Below are positions 7,948 to 12,924 of a DNA stretch of 12,924 nucleotides, piece after piece. The DNA is from TMED69 sp036130055. Its GTDB lineage: Bacteria > Pseudomonadota > Gammaproteobacteria > Ga0077536. A program made the translations under genes and the position numbers. Below the pieces are notes generated by a model, which was not told the DNA's origin, did not search any database, and saw nothing but the letters and a program-made list of their open reading frames with translations. Position 1 is the stretch's first letter; each line of letters begins with the position of its first letter. The stretch lies in NCBI GenBank assembly GCA_036130055.1, contig JAYYOR010000019.1, positions 1 to 12,924 on the forward strand, in the 5' to 3' direction.

Positions 7948-7976
7948 TTGTTATTTGTATATTTAATTTTTATAAT
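7948..7976 (+). promoter_or_regulatory. Strong sigma-70-like promoter for the DUF2237 gene
   Basis: TTGTTA (7948-7953, 4 of 6 matches) and a perfect TATAAT (7971-7976) are separated by 17 bases in a very AT-rich stretch. Initiation near 7983 would leave only about 20 bases of leader before the ATG at 8004. It is the best promoter match in the window. Confidence 0.65.
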
Positions 7977-8003
7977 CACTTTAACTAAAACGAGCTGTAA
8001 AAT

Positions 8004-8393
8004 ATGAAAGATGACGATATGGTGGCTTTAAATATATTTGGCGAACCCCTCGAAATTTGCTGCAAATCCCCAATCACCGGCTATTTCAGAGACGGTCTAT
8101 GCAGAACTGATCCCTCAGATTACGGGTTGCATTTGACTTGCGCACTTCTAACTGATGAGTTTCTCGAGTTTTCAAAACTGCAAGGTAACGATTTGTCTAC
8201 TCCAAGACCAGAATTTGGATTTCAAGGCCTAAAAGATGGTGACAAGTGGTGTATTTGCGCGGGCCGCTGGACTGAAGCACTTGAGGCAGGTAAGGCACCA
8301 AACATATACCTGAAAGCAACTCATCAAAAAATGCTATCAATGGTTCAAATCGAAGTTTTAGAAAAATATGCCTTAGACTTAAATGGAGATTAG
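8004..8393 (+). CDS. DUF2237-family protein
   Basis: A small soluble protein of 129 residues matching DUF2237 along its whole length: NIFGEPLEICC (10-20), TGYFRDGLC (25-33), GLHLTCALLTDEFLEFS (41-57), GNDLSTPRPEFGFQGL (61-76), GDKWCICAGRWTEALEAG (79-96) and ATH (105-107). C33, C46, C83 and C85 fall at positions that look conserved in the family, and H43 and H107 could add to a metal site, though none has been shown here. The function of the family is not known. It is a single-gene unit with its own promoter. Its TAG stop (8391-8393) interlocks with the TAA stop of the convergent YdjM-type gene (8390-8392). There is no good Shine-Dalgarno; the ATG at 8019 is an alternative start. Confidence 0.88.
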   Translation: MKDDDMVALNIFGEPLEICCKSPITGYFRDGLCRTDPSDYGLHLTCALLTDEFLEFSKLQGNDLSTPRPEFGFQGLKDGDKWCICAGRWTEALEAGKAPNIYLKATHQKMLSMVQIEVLEKYALDLNGD

Positions 8394-9403
8394 TGGCGAT
8401 CAAAATTAAATATCATCGAGATTAAAGTAAAAAACTTATCCCAAGAATCTTCCCTAACCGCTTGAAATTTGAGGTGTTCGTTAGGATCGGTTTCTTCGTT
8501 GATTTCTATAAACCAAATTGAATCTAACTCATTCGGCAAAAGCGCATATCGCACGTCAATAAATTTCAATGGATGGGTAGTGCTCTCACCTAACATATCG
8601 CTAGTAAACCATGCAAACCTTAGTAGATCGTATTTATGAGTATCTGATAGTTGCAACTTATCGTCCAATTTTTCGTTGTCAAACTGTTTGATCGTCCCCC
8701 CAACAAAATGTTCAAACCCTCTAGAAGCTCGTATCGCGTCAACGTAAAAATGACCTTGAAACAAATAAACTGTTCTCCATACAACTAGATTTCCAAAACT
8801 AGGTTTGACAAAAACTTTTTCTGCATCATGCCCACGACTTTTGGCAACATTATATACTTCTTCCGTTACTCTATGATTTTGATAGGCACCCAGCAATAGA
8901 TACATACAACCAAACACAAAGGTAATGCGTGCTATCAATGTCGAAGGAAGATAGATCGACACGAACAAGCCAATTATAATCACCCCTGTAAAGATAGGAT
9001 CAATTATCGAAATGATTGACCACGCTATTCTCGTATCTGCAAATGGCCACCATAAAACCGTGCCGTATGTAGTGCAGGAATCGATAAGACCGTGGCTACC
9101 ATATCCCACCAAACATGCAAAAAAACACATCTTGAAATTACAAATTTTTCGAGACCTAATAAAGAACCAAAAGAATAGTGCGCAAATTAAGCTTCCTATC
9201 GGAATGAAAAAAAGTGAATGGGTAAATTGCCTATGATACTCTAAAAATAATAAATGATCAGTCGATGAACGAATAAATACGTCTAAATCGGGAGCCAAAG
9301 CAGAAAGCCCCCCTAGAACGGCAAATACAGTGGCTTTTTTGTTCTTAGTTACAACGGCTCTAGCAGCCAAAGAGCCGACCACTCCTTGGGTTATAGGATC
9401 CAT
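8390..9403 (-). CDS. YdjM-type membrane-bound metal-dependent hydrolase family protein
   Basis: A 337-residue inner-membrane protein of the DUF457/YdjM family, annotated as predicted metal-dependent hydrolases. The N-terminal signature DPITQG (2-7) is followed by LAPDLD (36-41), HRQFTHSLFF (57-66) and SHGLIDSCTTYGT (103-115). The His and Asp residues in these blocks are the proposed metal ligands. Hydrophobic helices lie near 24-39, 64-82, 92-108, 131-150 and 158-172; the last 160 residues look soluble. The reaction is unknown. In E. coli ydjM is controlled by LexA, but I see no LexA-like site in the 22-base gap upstream. AGGA 4-5 bases before the ATG is a good ribosome site. The gene follows hspQ closely and is probably read with it. 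Confidence 0.85.
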   Translation of the reverse strand: MDPITQGVVGSLAARAVVTKNKKATVFAVLGGLSALAPDLDVFIRSSTDHLLFLEYHRQFTHSLFFIPIGSLICALFFWFFIRSRKICNFKMCFFACLVGYGSHGLIDSCTTYGTVLWWPFADTRIAWSIISIIDPIFTGVIIIGLFVSIYLPSTLIARITFVFGCMYLLLGAYQNHRVTEEVYNVAKSRGHDAEKVFVKPSFGNLVVWRTVYLFQGHFYVDAIRASRGFEHFVGGTIKQFDNEKLDDKLQLSDTHKYDLLRFAWFTSDMLGESTTHPLKFIDVRYALLPNELDSIWFIEINEETDPNEHLKFQAVREDSWDKFFTLISMIFNFDRH

Positions 9404-9425
9404 TTATCCTTTTTCCCTTCGAAAA

Positions 9426-9746
9426 TCAGTTAAATTTTTCTGATGAAACATACCCGATTTCATTCACGTCATCAAAAAATTTTTTCAAAATTGGATGGTC
9501 GATTTCTTCAACGCTCCTATCTGCTTTAAGGTTACATTCCGCTACATAGGTCGTGTGCTGCTTTCCATCAGGTAATATGTGGTACCAAGGGGCGGTTTTA
9601 GATGGCCGGGATGTCGCAACGTCGTCATACCATTGTTCATCTCCACTAAATTCAGCATCTACATTAAATATCACTCCTCTATAAAAGAAAAGCTTATGAT
9701 AAATACGCTGTCCTATCGAGAATTTGGCGTTTCGTGTTTTGGGCAT
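9426..9746 (-). CDS. hspQ: Heat shock protein HspQ (YccV-like)
   Basis: A 106-residue YccV-like protein. KTRNAKFSIGQRIYHKLF (3-20) followed by YRGVIFNVDAEF (22-33), EQWYDDVATSRPSKTAPWYHIL (37-58) and TTYVAECNL (65-73) follow the HspQ pattern, in which WYHxL and YVxxxNL are hallmarks. In E. coli HspQ binds hemimethylated DNA and in other enterobacteria it acts as a substrate or enhancer of the Lon protease. The C-terminal tail after HPILKKFF (83-90) is longer than in the enteric protein and resembles forms found in other proteobacteria. It lies 49 bases after the aldehyde dehydrogenase gene and 22 before the YdjM-type gene. There is no clear Shine-Dalgarno or heat-shock promoter. Confidence 0.9.
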   Translation of the reverse strand: MPKTRNAKFSIGQRIYHKLFFYRGVIFNVDAEFSGDEQWYDDVATSRPSKTAPWYHILPDGKQHTTYVAECNLKADRSVEEIDHPILKKFFDDVNEIGYVSSEKFN

Positions 9747-9758
9747 AAATTTGTTGTC

Positions 9759-9769
9759 AATCAGTGATT
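9759..9769. repeat. Short perfect palindrome upstream of hspQ
   Basis: AATCA-G-TGATT forms an 11-base inverted repeat in the 49-base gap between the aldehyde dehydrogenase stop and the hspQ start, 12 bases before the hspQ ATG. It could be a small operator or part of a leader hairpin; at this length chance is a fair explanation. Confidence 0.3.
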
Positions 9770-9795
9770 CCTATTTGTAAATCCGTTAATCGCAC

Positions 9796-11226
9796 TTACG
9801 CCGCATCTATGTCCATTACCGCTTTCATCTCCAAGAATTCTTCAAAACCTATTTCACCCCATTCCCGTCCATTACCTGATTGCTTATACCCGCCAAATGG
9901 CGCGGTAAAATCTAGTCCAGCCCCATTCAAGTGAACATTACCAGCTCGAATCTTGCCAGCAATTTTCGTTATTTTCTCAGGATCGGAACCTGAGACATAA
10001 CCTGATAGGCCATAAGGTGTGTCATTTGCAATTTCAACCGCCTCATCTTCATTTTTATAAGGTAGAATGCAAAGCACGGGTCCAAAGATCTCTTCTCTTG
10101 CTATAGTCATCTGATTATTCACGTCAGAAAAAATCGTTGGTCTCACATAAAATCCTTTATCAAGACCATCTGGTCTGCCGAGTCCCCCACATACAAGAGT
10201 AGCTCCCTCTTCTATTCCCGACGATATTAAGCCCTGAATTTTGTCATATTGCGTCCCGCTGACGACAGGGCCCATATTTGATTCTTTTAGTTTTGGATCC
10301 CCAACTGTTGTGCCAGCAGCAGCCTCTTTTGCTATTTCGACAGCTTTTGCTTGCATCGAAGCGGGAACTAACATCCTACTAGGAGCATTACAGGACTGTC
10401 CCGAATTCAACATCATCGCCTCAACACCCTGTTTTACAGCTTTTTCAAAGTCGGCATCTTCCAAAATTATGTTCGGTGACTTACCACCTAGCTCTTGAGT
10501 GACGCGTTTAACAGTATCAGCTGCAGCCTTCGCAACTCTTATGCCTGCTCGGGTAGAGCCCGTGAACGACATCATGTCAATTTCAGGGTGGCTAGACATT
10601 GCTTCACCCACAGTCGGTCCATCACCATTCACTAGATTGAAAACACCCTTAGGTATACCCGCTTCGTGTAATATTTCTGCGAACAGTATAGCGTTAAGCG
10701 GAGCCACTTCTGTTGGCTTTAGAACCATAGTACATCCGGTAGCTAAAGCGGGGAATACTTTAGTTGATATTTGATTAATCGGCCAATTCCATGGCGTGAT
10801 AAAACCACAAACACCGATCGGTTCTTTCTTCATAAAGATTTTACCTTTCGTTTCACTAAAACTAAAATTTTTAAGTACAGCTATTGTAGTCTTCAAATGA
10901 GCCGTTAACATCGCGGCTTGGGCTGCTTTACACAACCAAGTTGGAGCACCCATCTCTCTGGATATGGTTTCAACCATTTCACCATACCTTCCCTTATAAA
11001 CTTCATTTATTTTTTCTAGCATTGCGATTCTGTCATCAACAGATGTTTCAGAAAACGTTGGAAACGCCTTGCGGGCTGCTTTTACTGCTTTGTCAACATC
11101 CGTCGCATCCCCGAGTGCTATCGTACCGGCGACCGATTCATCTGCTGGATTGATGACTTCCAACGTTTTTTGACTATTGGGCTCAACCCATTCCCCATTA
11201 ATATAAAATTTAAGGCTGTTTTCCAC
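9796..11226 (-). CDS. NAD(P)-dependent aldehyde dehydrogenase
   Basis: A classical aldehyde dehydrogenase that oxidises an aldehyde to the acid with NAD(P)+. Numbered from the GTG start (476 residues): FYINGEWV (7-14), TPWNWP (144-149, with N147 of the oxyanion hole), KPTE (170-173, cofactor binding), FTGSTRAG (221-228), ELGGKSPN (245-252, general base E245), NSGQSC (274-279, nucleophile C279), EEIFGPV (near 380) and NGAGLDFTAPFGGYKQSG near the C-terminus. The substrate cannot be inferred. An ATG at 11244 would add six residues, but no ribosome site precedes it, while GGGAG lies 8 bases before the GTG at 11226, so I prefer the GTG. It sits between queE (122-base gap) and hspQ; a possible role is oxidising aldehydes made by the aminotransferase 2.5 kb away. 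Confidence 0.92.
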   Translation of the reverse strand: MENSLKFYINGEWVEPNSQKTLEVINPADESVAGTIALGDATDVDKAVKAARKAFPTFSETSVDDRIAMLEKINEVYKGRYGEMVETISREMGAPTWLCKAAQAAMLTAHLKTTIAVLKNFSFSETKGKIFMKKEPIGVCGFITPWNWPINQISTKVFPALATGCTMVLKPTEVAPLNAILFAEILHEAGIPKGVFNLVNGDGPTVGEAMSSHPEIDMMSFTGSTRAGIRVAKAAADTVKRVTQELGGKSPNIILEDADFEKAVKQGVEAMMLNSGQSCNAPSRMLVPASMQAKAVEIAKEAAAGTTVGDPKLKESNMGPVVSGTQYDKIQGLISSGIEEGATLVCGGLGRPDGLDKGFYVRPTIFSDVNNQMTIAREEIFGPVLCILPYKNEDEAVEIANDTPYGLSGYVSGSDPEKITKIAGKIRAGNVHLNGAGLDFTAPFGGYKQSGNGREWGEIGFEEFLEMKAVMDIDAA

Positions 11227-11234
11227 GTTTTTTT

Positions 11235-11239
11235 CTCCC
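11235..11239 (-). promoter_or_regulatory. Shine-Dalgarno deciding the aldehyde dehydrogenase start
   Basis: GGGAG on the minus strand lies 8 bases before a GTG at 11226 and inside the reading frame opened by the ATG at 11244. It supports the GTG as the true start. Confidence 0.6.
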
Positions 11240-11283
11240 AGCATGTTAAAAAAATTTTTTTCTTATTTAAATATACAATGAAA

Positions 11284-11312
11284 AGTATAAGAAATCGATA
11301 CCCTATCTTGAA
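11284..11312 (-). promoter_or_regulatory. Possible sigma-70 promoter for the aldehyde dehydrogenase gene
   Basis: In the 122-base gap after queE the minus strand has TATACT (11284-11289), a 5 of 6 match to the -10 box, with TTCAAG (11307-11312) 17 bases upstream, a poor -35 match. The rest of the gap is A/T runs, and I see no G/C-rich terminator hairpin after queE. The gap length makes a separate promoter plausible. Confidence 0.35.
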
Positions 11313-11348
11313 GCGATTAGACGGAAACGATAATAATTTTCTCTTAGA

Positions 11349-11990
11349 TTATGAGATGCCTATGTATTTTTGGGTTTGAAGTGATAGCTTCCATTTTGGA
11401 TGCTTTAAGCAAAACTCAAGACACTTACTAAGATTTTTATTATAGTCTTTATCATATTTTGGCTGAATGAAGAAATGCTTGAAATTTAAAGCCTGAAACT
11501 TTTCTGGTGCAATTTTCTCTTGAGGAAATATCAACTTAAGCTCATTACCGCATCTAACCACCAAAGAATCACAGGTTTTTGGTGAAACAGTTATCCAATC
11601 CAAATTTTTTGGTAGTGACAAAGTTCCATTGGTTTCTATAGCGCACTCAAAACCTTTCGCCTTAACGAGGCGAACTAAAACTTCATTAATTTGCAGAGCC
11701 GGCTCCCCGCCGGTAAAAATTACATATCGATGCTTATTATCCCCGGTTGTATTTTTCCAAATCGATTCTATAGCGGAAGATAAATGCTCTTCGGAGCGGA
11801 ATCTCCCACCATTATCGCCATCAACTCCATTGAAATCCGTATCGCAGAAGTTACAGACAGCCGTTTTTCGACTGGATTCTTGTCCGGACCAAAGATTACA
11901 CCCTGAAAATCTACAAAAAATTGCTGGCCTACCACTCCGAGCTCCCTCACCCTGTATGGAATAAAAAATTTCTTTTACTTTAAACCGCAT
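11349..11990 (-). CDS. queE: 7-carboxy-7-deazaguanine synthase QueE
   Basis: QueE is a radical SAM enzyme that converts 6-carboxytetrahydropterin to 7-carboxy-7-deazaguanine, the second-last step to preQ0. The 213 residues begin with VKEIFYSIQGEGARSGRPAI (5-24). The cluster cysteines are C31, C46 and C49, a CX14CX2C arrangement with NLWSGQE in the insert, as in Burkholderia-type QueE, instead of the usual CX3CX2C. TGGEP (93-97), ETNGT (119-123), SPK (136-138) and the terminal LSLQTQKYIGI (202-212) complete the family pattern. GAGG lies 5 bases before the ATG and directly abuts the queC stop, leaving a 2-base intergenic gap, so the two are translated together. QueD is not in the window. Confidence 0.94.
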   Translation of the reverse strand: MRFKVKEIFYSIQGEGARSGRPAIFCRFSGCNLWSGQESSRKTAVCNFCDTDFNGVDGDNGGRFRSEEHLSSAIESIWKNTTGDNKHRYVIFTGGEPALQINEVLVRLVKAKGFECAIETNGTLSLPKNLDWITVSPKTCDSLVVRCGNELKLIFPQEKIAPEKFQALNFKHFFIQPKYDKDYNKNLSKCLEFCLKHPKWKLSLQTQKYIGIS

Positions 11991-11992
11991 CG

Positions 11993-12718
11993 TTACCTCG
12001 AAGATCTGAAAGATTCGTAACCCTCTTTTCTAAGTTGACATGCTGGACATTCCCCACATCCGTAACCCCACAAATTTTTTTTTTCACGATTTCCTTCGTA
12101 ACAGGTATGAGTTTCCTCACGAATCAAATCAACGAAAGGTGCACCGCCTAGCTTATAAGCTAATCTCCAAGTTTCACATTTGTTTAGAAACATTAAAGGT
12201 AAATCAATTTTGATTGGTTCTTCAAAAGCCAATTGGAGAGTCCTTTCCATTGATAACAGCGTGTCATTTCTGCAATCCGGATAACCCGAAAAATCGGTTT
12301 GACACATGCCTCCAATTAATTGTGTAATTGCCATTTTAGAGGCAAGGGTGGCCGCGACGGAGAGGAATAAGATATTTCGTCCCGGCAAAAAGGTATTTGG
12401 CAAACTACCTTTATTGGATATCTTTAAATCTCTAGTTAGGGCACTGCTAGAAATATTACTCAAAAAGCTTAAATCAATTACTAAATCTTGTTTTAACTTT
12501 TCTGACCATTTTAAGTAATCCGTCCGAATTTTAGCTAGAAAATTTTCTCTACAAGTAAGCTCAACCTTGTGCCTCTGCGTATAGTCAAAACCAATTGTGT
12601 AAACACTATTATAATTTTCAAGAGCCCAGGCCAAACAAACGGCGGAGTCTTGCCCGCCGGAAAACAAAACTAGAGCTTTTAGTTTCCTAGTCAAATTAGA
12701 ATTGTCTTTGCGCCGCAT
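11993..12718 (-). CDS. queC: 7-cyano-7-deazaguanine synthase QueC
   Basis: QueC uses ATP and ammonia to turn 7-carboxy-7-deazaguanine into preQ0, the precursor of queuosine in tRNA. The 241 residues have the PP-loop SGGQDS (20-25), FDYTQRH (44-50), SALTRD (92-97), LPNTFLPGRN (106-115), GGMCQTDFSGYPDCR (136-150) and the zinc site C206, C221, C224 and C227 in TCYEGN and GYGCGECPAC. A 12-residue basic extension precedes the first strand, LKALVLFSGG. The start is supported by AGGG 5 bases upstream. The first 23 bases overlap the end of an upstream membrane-protein frame, and queE follows after 2 bases. Confidence 0.94.
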   Translation of the reverse strand: MRRKDNSNLTRKLKALVLFSGGQDSAVCLAWALENYNSVYTIGFDYTQRHKVELTCRENFLAKIRTDYLKWSEKLKQDLVIDLSFLSNISSSALTRDLKISNKGSLPNTFLPGRNILFLSVAATLASKMAITQLIGGMCQTDFSGYPDCRNDTLLSMERTLQLAFEEPIKIDLPLMFLNKCETWRLAYKLGGAPFVDLIREETHTCYEGNREKKNLWGYGCGECPACQLRKEGYESFRSSR

Positions 12719-12924
12719 TTCTTCCCTTCATAAAAAACAAACACAAACCAATAAAACACCAGATTAACACAATCCCCCATTCCTCCGGCCATTTAAGACC
12801 ACTTGGGCTAAAAGGCAAATATAATGATAGCAATCCTAGAGAAAGGGAAAGTGCAAATAATCCCCATAATTTCCAAAACCGAATTTGAAAAGGACGGCGC
12901 ACATTAGGGTTAGTAATGCGATAT
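12696..12924 (-). CDS. Small hydrophobic membrane protein, partial at window edge
   Basis: I do not recognise this protein. The frame is open through the right edge of the window, so the GTG at 12902 may be internal and the true start may lie outside. The visible part has two hydrophobic helices, about LWGLFALSLSLGLLSLYL and WGIVLIWCFIGLCLFFM, separated by a short polar loop containing SPSGLKWPEEW, with basic residues at both ends (RRPFQIR and KGRNAAQRQ). This suggests a two-helix membrane protein with both ends in the cytoplasm. It overlaps the queC start by 23 bases and precedes it on the same strand, which suggests co-translation and supports the frame being real, though the spurious-frame alternative cannot be excluded. 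Confidence 0.5.
   Translation of the reverse strand, partial: YRITNPNVRRPFQIRFWKLWGLFALSLSLGLLSLYLPFSPSGLKWPEEWGIVLIWCFIGLCLFFMKGRNAAQRQF

Noticed and set aside
9404..9425. LexA operator before the YdjM-type gene
   Set aside because: The short gap has neither a CTGT-N8-ACAG site nor a GTTC/GAAC repeat; the gene appears to be read with hspQ.
12719..12924. preQ1 riboswitch before queC
   Set aside because: The region is an open frame overlapping queC, with no H-type pseudoknot pattern visible, and the queC ribosome site is unobstructed by any clear stem.

Overview
This is an AT-rich stretch of chromosome with ordinary bacterial gene density: 13 protein genes and no gap longer than about 125 bases. 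I see no tRNA, rRNA, insertion sequence, phage gene, CRISPR array or toxin-antitoxin pair. The gene content (HspQ, DUF3833 lipoprotein, DUF2237 protein, EgtB, an RND/MMPL permease, class III aminotransferase) suggests a free-living, aerobic, Gram-negative proteobacterium, possibly marine. QueE with a CX14CX2C cluster motif, the long-form QueC and the HisN-type phosphatase resemble alpha/betaproteobacterial versions more than the short-loop QueE usual in gammaproteobacteria. I cannot fix the class from sequence alone.

Layout. (1) 1-1887, plus strand: the 3' part of a TANGO2/NRDE-family gene overlaps egtB, the iron-dependent sulfoxide synthase of ergothioneine synthesis. (2) 1893-3241, minus strand: a HisN-like inositol-monophosphatase-family phosphatase followed by a split-barrel flavin-binding (PNPOx-like) protein, probably one operon. 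(3) 3361-5862, plus strand: an 833-residue, 12-helix RND/MMPL permease read divergently from the phosphatase. (4) 5875-7888, minus strand: a DUF3833 lipoprotein followed by a class III aminotransferase. (5) 8004-8393, plus strand: a lone DUF2237 gene behind a near-consensus promoter. (6) 8390-12924, minus strand: a small membrane protein (runs off the window), queC, queE, an aldehyde dehydrogenase, hspQ and a YdjM-type membrane protein.

How the genes work together. QueE and QueC are consecutive enzymes that make preQ0, the 7-deazaguanine precursor of queuosine; their partner QueD is not here. EgtB acts on trimethylated histidine (hercynine), but the methyltransferase EgtD that makes hercynine is not adjacent. 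The egtB start codon lies inside the TANGO2-family gene and has no Shine-Dalgarno, so its translation is probably coupled to that gene. The aminotransferase and aldehyde dehydrogenase could act in series on an amine, but nothing in the sequence proves this.

I found no convincing evidence of an undescribed system. The points most worth a second look are the TANGO2-family/egtB coupling, egtB without egtD beside a histidinol-phosphatase-like gene, the one-sided loss of the membrane aspartate in the RND permease, the membrane protein overlapping queC, and three convergent gene pairs with no room for a terminator.
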